Shown here one piece after another: positions 1 to 5,726 of a DNA stretch of 5,749 nucleotides. The notes below the pieces were generated by a model. That model did no database searches. It was not told where the DNA came from and worked only from the letters and a program-made list of their open reading frames with translations. Origin of the DNA: Victivallales bacterium (GTDB taxonomy: Bacteria; Verrucomicrobiota; Lentisphaeria; Victivallales; JAUVCU01); the NCBI GenBank assembly GCA_029934175.1, contig JAOZMT010000164.1:1-5749 (forward strand), in the 5' to 3' direction. A program made the position numbers and the translations under genes. How positions within the stretch are numbered: position 1 is the stretch's first letter; each line of letters begins with the position of its first letter.

Positions 1-109
1 TTATAAAATTAAGAACATGTCCCTTTAAAAGTATCTTTTTATAATTGGTCGTTTATTATGAGAGCGTTTACTTGCGATTTATTTTTCGATTACTTGAGTT
101 CTGAAAAAT
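1..109. other. Non-coding left edge, no gene recognised
   Basis: No credible coding region was found on either strand. A 17-codon plus-strand ORF from an ATG at 58 has no ribosome-binding site. The bases at 72-81 (TGCGATTTAT) match the first ten bases of an iterated 13-mer variant but lack the closing GCA, so they may be a decayed copy. Confidence 0.4.
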
Positions 110-139
110 AATTATTCTGCTTAATTCTTCTCAATAATT
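110..139. repeat. Decayed copy of the intergenic 15-mer inside an AT-only inverted repeat
   Basis: AATTATTCTGCTTA (110-123) equals the 15-mer unit AATTATTCTGCGTTA, found in tandem at 5697-5726, minus one G. It also supplies the left arm of a short inverted repeat, AATTATT (110-116) and AATAATT (133-139), which is followed on the plus strand by a T-rich run. The stem is all A-T, so any terminator role is doubtful. Confidence 0.45.
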
Positions 140-149
140 TTTTTGTTTT

Positions 150-171
150 GGACGGAGTTAGGAACAACGCT
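150..171. repeat. Fragment resembling dispersed GTTCCnAaCTCCG-type intergenic repeats
   Basis: GGACGGAGTTAGGAACAACGCT is more G+C-rich than its surroundings and resembles one half of the intergenic palindromic repeats of the CGTTCCnAaCTCCG kind seen in several bacterial groups. The matching second arm is absent here, so if real it is a truncated remnant. The resemblance is from memory and not tested. Confidence 0.25.
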
Positions 172-191
172 AAAAAAAATTAACTGGTTAA
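172..191 (-). terminator. Possible weak intrinsic terminator at the end of the CbiG-like gene
   Basis: The minus strand reads TTAAC-CA-GTTAA followed by eight T residues, overlapping the CbiG-like stop codon. The arms are only five base pairs with a two-base gap, and no stronger hairpin with a T tract was found after the gene. Termination here is plausible but weakly supported. Confidence 0.25.
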
Positions 192-869
192 AAGCAAAGA
201 GGGAATTTTTACAGTTTTATCTGAGGTATTTAATAATACACAAGATGATAAATTATTATGTTTTATTGCTGTGATGTTTTCTAAAAAAATTATATTTTTT
301 TTGTTAGCGTATTCCTTTAAATATATTTCTTTAGGAATTAAAACACCAATTCTATTATTATCTAATAAGTTAGAATTTAATATTTTAATATTTTTAGGGT
401 TTTCGACATTCCAACCTTGAATAGATGCAAGTTCATCAAATGCTTTTAAACCTTGGACATCTGTTGCTGTTGTTATGACAGGTTTACCATTAAGTATATT
501 TGCGACTTGTGCAGTCATACGATTTCCTCCACCGATATGCCCACTTATAAGGCTTATTGCAAATGCCCCCTTTTCATCACATACAATAACAGCTGGATCA
601 ATAATTTTACTTTTTAATAAATTTGATATTTTTCTAACAACTATCCCAGTAGCCATTATGAAAATATGAAATTTATATTTATTCCAATTGTTATTTATAA
701 CTTCAGATAAAGAACCTGATTTGAAAAGATTTGCGACTTGTGCAGTTTCATTATTTGCATATTTTTCTAAAATGAAAATATCACTATTTATTTCACTTGT
801 AAATATTTTATGTGCTGTTTTAGAACCTTCAGCTGTAATTGCATAAATCGCAGTATCTTTCATTGTCAT
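180..869 (-). CDS. CbiG-like cobalamin biosynthesis protein, N-terminal plus middle domains only
   Basis: CbiG opens the delta-lactone ring of cobalt-precorrin-5A in anaerobic (early cobalt insertion) cobalamin synthesis, releasing acetaldehyde; it is cytoplasmic. The family core is clear: MATGIVVRKISNLL (residues 72-85), DPAV.V.DEKGAFAISLISGHIGGGN (91-116) and PVITTATD.QGLKAFDELA (130-148), followed by a middle-domain-like stretch to about 205. At 229 residues it is far shorter than full CbiG (about 330-370) and stops about where the C-terminal CobE/CbiG-C domain should begin. No other corrin gene is visible here. The ATG shares its A with the rimO stop (TAATG), which argues for translational coupling; a second ATG lies two codons in. 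No Shine-Dalgarno is seen. Family assignment is firm; whether it still acts in corrin synthesis, with a separately encoded C-terminal domain, is inference. It holds three copies of the iterated 13-mer (residues 7-10, 43-46, 120-123). Confidence 0.85.
   Translation of the reverse strand: MTMKDTAIYAITAEGSKTAHKIFTSEINSDIFILEKYANNETAQVANLFKSGSLSEVINNNWNKYKFHIFIMATGIVVRKISNLLKSKIIDPAVIVCDEKGAFAISLISGHIGGGNRMTAQVANILNGKPVITTATDVQGLKAFDELASIQGWNVENPKNIKILNSNLLDNNRIGVLIPKEIYLKEYANKKNIIFLENITAIKHNNLSSCVLLNTSDKTVKIPSLLLTS
501..513 (-). repeat. Iterated 13-mer, copy 1 (TGCACAAGTCGCA)
   Basis: This lies within the CbiG-like gene and is read in the sense direction as A-Q-V-A-N (residues 120-124). The family usually has a similar A..IA helix here, so the protein tolerates the motif. 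It is identical to copies 2 and 8. Confidence 0.85.
732..744 (-). repeat. Iterated 13-mer, copy 2 (TGCACAAGTCGCA)
   Basis: This is in the CbiG-like gene, encoding A-Q-V-A-N at residues 43-47, a poorly conserved part of the protein. It matches copy 1 over at least 16 bases, including the preceding C and following AA. Confidence 0.85.
840..852 (+). repeat. Iterated 13-mer, copy 3 (TGCATAAATCGCA)
   Basis: This has the opposite orientation and lies near the 5' end of the CbiG-like gene, which reads it as A-I-Y-A (residues 7-10). It is identical to copy 5. Confidence 0.75.
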
Positions 870-2206
870 TACGATATATAACCGTTTAAATCATATTCTG
901 AAACTTCATCAATTATAATTGGAATAAAATATCCTGGTGTAATCTCATTTAAATCCATAATATTAAAATAAACAATATTGTCAATGTCAGGAGCATCCAT
1001 ATATGTTCTTCCAATTGCGACTCTTTCTTCATCTATTGCATCTATTAAAACATCTAATTCTTTATCAATTAATGCTTTATTTTTTTCTAATGATATTTCA
1101 GCTTGTAATTCCATAATTGCATCATGCCGTTTATCAATAATGTTTTGACTTATAAATTTACCCATTTTATTTGCAGGAACTGCTTCTTCTTTGGAATATC
1201 CAAATACTCCTAGTCTGTCAAATCTTTCTTTTTTGACAAAATCATATAACTCTTGAAATTCTTCTTCTGTTTCTCCTGGAAAGCCAACTATAAATGTTGT
1301 TCTGATAACAATATCTGGAATTGTTCTTATTTTTATTAATAACTTTTCTATATCAGAGCGGGTAACTTTTCTATTCATTTTCTTTAAAATATTATCAGAA
1401 ATATGTTGCAGAGGTAAATCAATATAAGGTAAAATATTTTTTGCATTTTTCATAACTTCTATTAAATCATCAGAAAAAGATGCGGGATGTGCATACATCA
1501 ATCTAATCCAAACACCATCAGCAATTTTATCTAGTTCTAAAAGTAATTGAGTTAAGGATTCTCCACTGTCATTATCATTAGCAAAAGCTGTTAAATCTTG
1601 TCCTATTAGAATAAGTTCAGAAACTCCTTGTTCTATAAAATTTTTCGCTTCATTTACAACAGATTCAATACTACGACTTCTTAAATCTCCACGGATACTT
1701 GGAATACTACAATATGTGCAGTTATTTTTACAGCCATCTGATATTTTAATATAGGCAAAGTGTTGAGGAGTTAACTGTAACCTTGGAGTTGAATCATTAT
1801 AAAGATATGTAGCGTCAGTATTTGCGATATGTGCAAACTCTTCATCATCATAAAGTGAGATAAAAATATCTCCCAAATCTTTACTTTCATCAATACCAGT
1901 CCATAAATCTACTTCGTGATATTTATTTCTAAAGGATTTATCTTTATCCCATTGGACAATGCATCCACCCACAATAATCTTTCGTCCTGGAATATCATTT
2001 TTCCATTCTATGGCAGCTTCAATTTCCTCTATAGTTTCATCTCTTGCAGATTGAATAAACGCACATGTGTTTATTAAAATAATATCTGCATCATTAATAT
2101 CATTTGTAAATGATATTCCTTTTAACATTAGAGAGGCAGTCATAACTTCGGTGTCAACAAAGTTTTTAGAGCATCCTAGACTTGTAATAAATACTTTTTT
2201 TTGCAT
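869..2206 (-). CDS. rimO: Ribosomal protein S12 methylthiotransferase RimO
   Basis: This radical-SAM enzyme adds a methylthio group to the conserved aspartate of ribosomal protein S12, using two iron-sulfur clusters. The 445-residue length is normal. The N-terminal MTTase (UPF0004) domain has the three cluster cysteines C12 (SLGCSKN), C48 (INTCAF) and C82 (GGCIVQ). The radical-SAM domain has CKNNCTYC (C159, C163, C166), then DLPLQHIS (263-270), KKMNRK (275-280) and TTFIVGFPGETEEEF (303-317). A TRAM-like region fills about 373-445 and contains GRTYMDAPDID (399-409), the signature that favours RimO over the tRNA enzymes MiaB and MtaB. The ATG start fits the family N-terminus; the 31-nt gap before it has no Shine-Dalgarno, so translation may depend on the preceding gene. 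The stop overlaps the next ATG. One iterated 13-mer copy encodes A125-A128, in the variable linker between the MTTase and radical-SAM domains. No residue essential to the family appears to be missing. Confidence 0.96.
   Translation of the reverse strand: MQKKVFITSLGCSKNFVDTEVMTASLMLKGISFTNDINDADIILINTCAFIQSARDETIEEIEAAIEWKNDIPGRKIIVGGCIVQWDKDKSFRNKYHEVDLWTGIDESKDLGDIFISLYDDEEFAHIANTDATYLYNDSTPRLQLTPQHFAYIKISDGCKNNCTYCSIPSIRGDLRSRSIESVVNEAKNFIEQGVSELILIGQDLTAFANDNDSGESLTQLLLELDKIADGVWIRLMYAHPASFSDDLIEVMKNAKNILPYIDLPLQHISDNILKKMNRKVTRSDIEKLLIKIRTIPDIVIRTTFIVGFPGETEEEFQELYDFVKKERFDRLGVFGYSKEEAVPANKMGKFISQNIIDKRHDAIMELQAEISLEKNKALIDKELDVLIDAIDEERVAIGRTYMDAPDIDNIVYFNIMDLNEITPGYFIPIIIDEVSEYDLNGYIS
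1823..1835 (-). repeat. Iterated 13-mer, copy 4 (TGCACATATCGCA)
   Basis: This is in rimO, encoding A-H-I-A-N (residues 125-129) in the variable linker between the MTTase and radical-SAM domains. It has one off-consensus base (T at position 7). Confidence 0.75.
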
Positions 2207-2237
2207 AATAATTTAATTGTTAATTGTTAATGTTTTC

Positions 2238-4334
2238 TTATTTTTTGATAAAACCCATGTTTTCCAATTCTTCTTTTGAAAAGACACTTAATAAATTGGC
2301 TATTACTTTCATTGCTTCATCTACATATTCTTTATTTTCTAATAATTTATTGTCTTTTGGGAGTCTTCTGAAATTTTTATCTATTAAAGGTCTATTAATG
2401 AGAAATAATAGATACTCTATAGGGACTTTTTTCAATTGCATAGAAAATAATACCATTTTAGCTGCTTCTTTTGCTTCTTCTTTTTTATTATTTGCTTTGA
2501 GCAAATAAAATAGTTTATACCACGATCCAACTGAAATAGGATAACTAAGCGTTTGCTTTCTAAATTCTTCTAATGCTTCTTCATTTTTTCCAATTCTTGA
2601 AAACATATATCCTTGAAAAAGATGTATGTTTGCAAAATTTTCACATAAATTGTCTGATAAAAATTTAAAACAAGCCACACTTTCATCGACTTCTTGTAAG
2701 TTTTTAAATAGATTAATTGCTTGCTTATACATTATAGTTTTATCTTTTTTGTATTCTCCTGCCTTTTTAAAGAAATAATTCGCATTTTTAAAATCTCCTT
2801 TACTTTTTGCAAGCAATCCACCTCGTGCATAATATCCAAAAAATATCTCATCGTAAGTATGCTTGACAATAAAAGTCATCAATAAAACAATACTTATTTT
2901 AAACAAATTCTTAATTAAATTTGACGATTGATATTCTTCTTCCTTTAAGTTTAAACATTTTCCCAAAAATATTCCAATAAAAATTAAGAAAATAATATTT
3001 GTAGGCCATTCAAAGACAATCAAATCAAAAAAGCTATGAGTTAGCAATGCAAGAAGTGTAAAAATTAGAATTTTATCTTGAGAATTAAATTGTCTGAAAC
3101 TTAAAGCATTTTTAATAAAAGGAAAAAATATTAAAAAACACCAAGTAAAAAATCCTAATACTCCATAACATGCCATAAAATAGAAAAAATGATTATGAGG
3201 ATGATTTGACCGAGTCGAAGGAACAGGAGTTAACCAGTAATCAATATTTCTATATCGTGCAAATTTAGATTCAAAATTTTGCTCTCCAACGCCTAATTTA
3301 TTATCCAAAGACATTTGACATACACCTTGCCACATTGGAATTCTGACATCTTTTTCGATTTGTTCTTGTATTTTGTCATTTATACTATAGTAATTGTAAT
3401 GAACACTAAATATAAATATTGCGACCAGTATAATTATTAGAAAAAGCATTGCTCTTTTTAATAAAAATTCTTGCTTATTTGTTTTATCCAAATATAAATA
3501 AATGCAAACTATGATAGAAAATATCATTGCAAGCATTCCACCACGAGAAAAACAAAGATATAAAAAGAAAAACGATTGGATAAGTATCATTAGAGTTGCA
3601 TAAATCGCAAATTTATTTGTTTTTATTTTAACAACTTTGAATAAGCAAAAAAGAGTCGGAATTAGCGTTAAAAGATATAGCCATTGCCAACTGCTCTTGG
3701 TAATTTGAATAGCAAAAATGAAGATAAATAAAAATATTGGAAATATCGATAGTAATAGATAAAATGCAATATCCTTATATTTTTCAAATAAATCATATAA
3801 TATTTTTAACACAAAAGGAGTTGTGATAACAATCATAGCAGCGTGCCAATTTCTATTTCCAGCTAATCCTACAAACTCTATTTTATAAATCAATAAAAGT
3901 GTTGAATTATAAATGTCAACCAACCAAATTAACCCCATGAAATATGGGAAAAGTTTAGAGAATGTTTGATGATAGCAACAAATAAACAAAGGAATAGTAA
4001 TCCACCGAATAGCATTGATATAATTTTCTAAATGATATATTTTTGAATCAAAAGAGGCATACGAGCAAGTAATAAATAAGATTAATATGGCAAAAGAAAA
4101 AGCCTTATTATTTTTCAAAATACTAACTAATTTTTTATAACGCAACAAAATTGCACAAATCGCAAATGCAGACAATGAAATAGTATCAAATGCTTTCAAC
4201 CAAGATACATTTTTTACAAATACCCCTGATATGAAAAACATAACAGGATAAAATAAACATATCATTCCAAAAAAGATGGAAACTATGCATACATCGCAAC
4301 TTCTTTTATTTTGTAATATTTTCAGCATAGACAA
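2238..4334 (-). CDS. O-antigen ligase/polymerase-family membrane protein with C-terminal TPR-like region
   Basis: This polytopic inner-membrane protein probably belongs to the O-antigen ligase/Wzy family (Wzy_C fold), which joins or polymerises lipid-linked glycans on the periplasmic side. Residues 1-460 hold roughly a dozen hydrophobic segments. Family-type motifs are GLAGNRNWHA (156-165), FSRGG (262-266), RIPMWQG (331-337), LGVGEQNF (347-354) and NHPHNHF (377-383); the last lies in the large periplasmic loop where this family has a conserved histidine. A further hydrophobic segment (476-490) precedes a soluble region (about 497-635) with TPR-like helix pairs, such as ARGGLLAKSKGDFKNANYFF and IGKNEEALEEFRKQ. 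The 5'-most start, at 4334, is TTG; the ATG at 4328, two codons in, is at least as likely and gives 696 residues. Neither has a Shine-Dalgarno, and the gap to the upstream stop is 9 or 15 nt, suggesting coupling. Ligase versus polymerase, and the glycan, cannot be told from sequence. Three 13-mer copies lie in its first 250 codons. Confidence 0.85.
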   Translation of the reverse strand: MSMLKILQNKRSCDVCIVSIFFGMICLFYPVMFFISGVFVKNVSWLKAFDTISLSAFAICAILLRYKKLVSILKNNKAFSFAILILFITCSYASFDSKIYHLENYINAIRWITIPLFICCYHQTFSKLFPYFMGLIWLVDIYNSTLLLIYKIEFVGLAGNRNWHAAMIVITTPFVLKILYDLFEKYKDIAFYLLLSIFPIFLFIFIFAIQITKSSWQWLYLLTLIPTLFCLFKVVKIKTNKFAIYATLMILIQSFFFLYLCFSRGGMLAMIFSIIVCIYLYLDKTNKQEFLLKRAMLFLIIILVAIFIFSVHYNYYSINDKIQEQIEKDVRIPMWQGVCQMSLDNKLGVGEQNFESKFARYRNIDYWLTPVPSTRSNHPHNHFFYFMACYGVLGFFTWCFLIFFPFIKNALSFRQFNSQDKILIFTLLALLTHSFFDLIVFEWPTNIIFLIFIGIFLGKCLNLKEEEYQSSNLIKNLFKISIVLLMTFIVKHTYDEIFFGYYARGGLLAKSKGDFKNANYFFKKAGEYKKDKTIMYKQAINLFKNLQEVDESVACFKFLSDNLCENFANIHLFQGYMFSRIGKNEEALEEFRKQTLSYPISVGSWYKLFYLLKANNKKEEAKEAAKMVLFSMQLKKVPIEYLLFLINRPLIDKNFRRLPKDNKLLENKEYVDEAMKVIANLLSVFSKEELENMGFIKK
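3597..3609 (+). repeat. Iterated 13-mer, copy 5 (TGCATAAATCGCA)
   Basis: This lies in the O-ligase-type gene in reverse orientation, giving A-I-Y-A (residues 243-246) in a membrane segment just before FSRGG. Confidence 0.75.
4152..4164 (+). repeat. Iterated 13-mer, copy 6 (TGCACAAATCGCA)
   Basis: This lies in the O-ligase-type gene in reverse orientation, giving A-I-C-A (residues 58-61) in an early membrane segment. It is identical to copy 9. Confidence 0.8.
4286..4298 (+). repeat. Iterated 13-mer, copy 7 (TGCATACATCGCA)
   Basis: This lies near the start of the O-ligase-type gene and is read in a different frame from the other copies, as C-D-V-C (residues 13-16). It shows that the DNA word, not one peptide, is the repeated item. 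It is the most divergent copy (C at position 7). Confidence 0.65.
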
Positions 4335-4343
4335 AAAACTTAT

Positions 4344-5348
4344 TTAAAAGCAAAATTTATCCTTATTTTCTTTAAAGTAACTTGATTGTTGTTTTTTTGT
4401 AAATCTAGAGATAAAGTCTTCAAAGTTTTTAAAAGGTTCTTTTGCTCTTGCATTTATGATATATTTGGTATACTTTATTTTATGTTTTTTAAAATCGGTT
4501 TTACTCGCTGTATTAAGATTTATTTTATCACCGCTAGCAAGCTCATTTGATGGTTCAGGAGCAATATATATAAATTTCATTTTATCTTCAAGTCCTTTTA
4601 AAATAGGAATTAGAGATTGAGAAGCTGCAAATTTATCTAATAAATCTTGCATATTTTTATATGGTCTTTTTTGTATTATTGAAGTAGTTACATATTTATT
4701 TAACCCTAAACTTATAAGTTCCTGGACAGTTGCTCCATTCATATCAATTTTTTCTACAACTTTTGTTTCTTCAACAACAGGCTTAACTGGTTCTGCGACA
4801 ACTTCAACAGGTTTGACTTCTTCCACAACAGCAACTGGCGAAGGAGTTGTTGATTTAATTTTTTTTGCAATTAATCTCAAAGATTTTTGTTTTGCCAATA
4901 AACTTAGTTGTAAGTCAATCGTAGGATTTTTTAAATTAACTAAATCTTTATTTAAGGTAAATAACAAAGTATAATTAACACCTTGTTCATCTTTAAATGT
5001 TTCATTGCTATCACTATATTCACCATTTGATTTTTTAATTGCTAGGCATTTATTAACAGATTTATTATTTACAATAGTATAATCATAAATTGAGGTGCTA
5101 CGATTATTATCTAATTCAATTTTCACTTCTACAAAATATTGATTTGAATTTCTATCAACAACAGAATTTGGTAATACACCAACACTATCTTCAGTTATTT
5201 CAACAGATATAATATTTCCTGACCTAAACGGGATTATTTTATCTGCGACTTGTGCAACTTCAGCCATCGGTGGTGCTTCTGCGATTTGTGCAATTGAATT
5301 GCCGATTAATGTAAATGTTACCAAAAATAAAATTATATATTTTGTCAT
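4344..5348 (-). CDS. Secreted protein with two degenerate ComEA-like helix-hairpin-helix repeats
   Basis: This is probably exported: residues 1-20 (lysine at 3, hydrophobic core IILFLVTFTLIG, NSIA then Q) look like a Sec signal peptide. Residues about 38-165 form a beta-rich domain I do not recognise, loosely resembling extracytoplasmic Ig-like domains. A Pro/Val/Glu linker follows (about 167-200). Two HhH units in the ComEA/HHH_3 style close the protein: IDMNGATVQELISLG...RPYKNMQDLLDKF (201-240) and INLNTASKTDFKK...EPFKNFEDFISRF (276-316). The hairpin GhG motif, which contacts the DNA backbone in canonical HhH, is G215-L216-N217 in the first unit and K290-I291-K292 in the second, so DNA binding is uncertain. 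The ATG is fixed by AAAGGAG six bases upstream and by the signal peptide. It is the first gene of the apparent operon. Two 13-mer copies flank the likely mature N-terminus (AQIA 20-23, AQVA 32-35). It could be a DNA-uptake, envelope-scaffold or secretion-linked protein; the role is unknown. Confidence 0.8.
   Translation of the reverse strand: MTKYIILFLVTFTLIGNSIAQIAEAPPMAEVAQVADKIIPFRSGNIISVEITEDSVGVLPNSVVDRNSNQYFVEVKIELDNNRSTSIYDYTIVNNKSVNKCLAIKKSNGEYSDSNETFKDEQGVNYTLLFTLNKDLVNLKNPTIDLQLSLLAKQKSLRLIAKKIKSTTPSPVAVVEEVKPVEVVAEPVKPVVEETKVVEKIDMNGATVQELISLGLNKYVTTSIIQKRPYKNMQDLLDKFAASQSLIPILKGLEDKMKFIYIAPEPSNELASGDKINLNTASKTDFKKHKIKYTKYIINARAKEPFKNFEDFISRFTKKQQSSYFKENKDKFCF
5244..5256 (-). repeat. 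Iterated 13-mer, copy 8 (TGCACAAGTCGCA)
   Basis: This is in the HhH protein gene, encoding A-Q-V-A-D (residues 32-36) just after the predicted signal peptide. It lies exactly 36 bases (12 codons) from copy 9. Confidence 0.85.
5280..5292 (-). repeat. Iterated 13-mer, copy 9 (TGCACAAATCGCA)
   Basis: This is in the HhH protein gene, encoding A-Q-I-A-E (residues 20-24) across the likely signal-peptidase site. Confidence 0.8.
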
Positions 5349-5354
5349 GACTGT

Positions 5355-5361
5355 CTCCTTT
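5355..5361 (-). promoter_or_regulatory. Shine-Dalgarno site of the HhH protein gene
   Basis: The minus strand reads AAAGGAG, six bases (ACAGTC) before the ATG at 5348. It is the only strong ribosome-binding site among the four genes, which supports this gene being the leading cistron and the others being translated by coupling or from weak sites. Confidence 0.8.
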
Positions 5362-5384
5362 GAGTTAGTTTAATATTCTGATGT

Positions 5385-5414
5385 ATAAAATAACCTCTTT
5401 TTAAAAATTTTCAA
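5385..5414 (-). promoter_or_regulatory. Candidate sigma-70-type promoter for the four-gene unit
   Basis: On the minus strand TTGAAA (5414-5409) is followed after 18 bases by TTTTAT (5390-5385). This would start transcription near 5378 and leave a leader of about 30 nt before the HhH protein ATG. The position is sensible, but in DNA this AT-rich such matches are common, so this is only the best visible candidate. Confidence 0.35.
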
Positions 5415-5480
5415 TAAAATCAGGACTTTTTTTGAAAAAATAACAAAATCTTTTAAATTAACAGGATTATTATGTGAATT

Positions 5481-5515
5481 GAAACCACAGATAAACACGA
5501 ATTAACACAGATAAA
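5481..5515. repeat. Decamer array of the CACAGATAAA type
   Basis: After GAAAC, three consecutive ten-base units read CACAGATAAA (5486), CACGAATTAA (5496) and CACAGATAAA (5506). This looks like the accacagat...aacacagat family of intergenic repeats scattered through many bacterial genomes. It lies upstream of the operon promoter candidate and is not part of any gene. Confidence 0.6.
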
Positions 5516-5579
5516 AACAAAAAATAAAAATGAGACTCCACTAATTGTCAGAAAAGTTGATGTTAAAAACATATTTATT

Positions 5580-5609
5580 ACGCAAAATATTTTAACGCAA
5601 AATATTTTT
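5580..5609 (-). repeat. Tandem 15-mer pair, left inverted arm
   Basis: ACGCAAAATATTTTA is followed directly by ACGCAAAATATTTTT, a 15-base period with one difference. Reverse-complemented, the unit AAAATATTTTGCGTT matches the 15-mer of 5697-5726 (in the register AAATTATTCTGCGTT) at 13 of 15 positions, so the pair forms the left arm of a larger inverted repeat. Confidence 0.7.
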
Positions 5610-5696
5610 TTTAATTAATACAAATTCTCTAATTTTATTTTTACCTAATTTTTATAAATGAAAATAAAAATCACGACTCATTTTAAGAATTTTCCT

Positions 5697-5726
5697 AATT
5701 ATTCTGCGTTAAATTATTCTGCGTTA
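5697..5726 (+). repeat. Tandem 15-mer pair, right inverted arm
   Basis: AATTATTCTGCGTTA occurs twice in perfect tandem. It is the inverted partner of the pair at 5580-5609, 87 bases away, and a one-base-deleted copy is at 110-123 on the far side of the gene cluster. Confidence 0.75.

Noticed and set aside
1..30. GAACATGTCCC near the left edge as a possible mobile-element end
   Set aside because: Only a partial palindrome is visible and the window ends before any element could be recognised.
58..111. Seventeen-codon plus-strand ORF starting at an ATG
   Set aside because: It has no Shine-Dalgarno sequence, is very short and lies in repeat-bearing non-coding DNA.
93..179. In-frame open stretch of 29 codons after the CbiG-like stop on the minus strand
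   Set aside because: It begins with the T8 tract, ends at a TAA within 90 bases, shows no CbiG C-terminal similarity and overlaps two repeat fragments, so read-through or a frameshifted gene end is not supported.
475..669. Plus-strand ORF of 64 codons inside the CbiG-like gene
   Set aside because: It lies opposite the best conserved part of the CbiG-like protein, has no ribosome-binding site and encodes no recognisable domain; it is a shadow frame.
2213..2232. Short tandem TTAATTG-TTAATTG-TTAATG before the rimO start
   Set aside because: Two and a half copies of an A/T-rich heptamer are easily produced by chance or slippage in this base composition; no phase-variation role can be argued because it is outside the coding frame and there is no clear promoter there.
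2224..2508. Plus-strand ORF of 94 codons over the 3' end of the O-ligase-type gene
   Set aside because: It is antisense to the TPR tail and rich in Phe, Leu and Ser, as expected from the reverse of Lys/Glu/Asn-rich coding sequence; there is no start signal.
5648..5671. Hairpin ATTTTTA...TAAAAAT in the right intergenic region
   Set aside because: The seven-base all-A/T stem with a ten-base loop is expected by chance in such sequence and is too weak to call a terminator.
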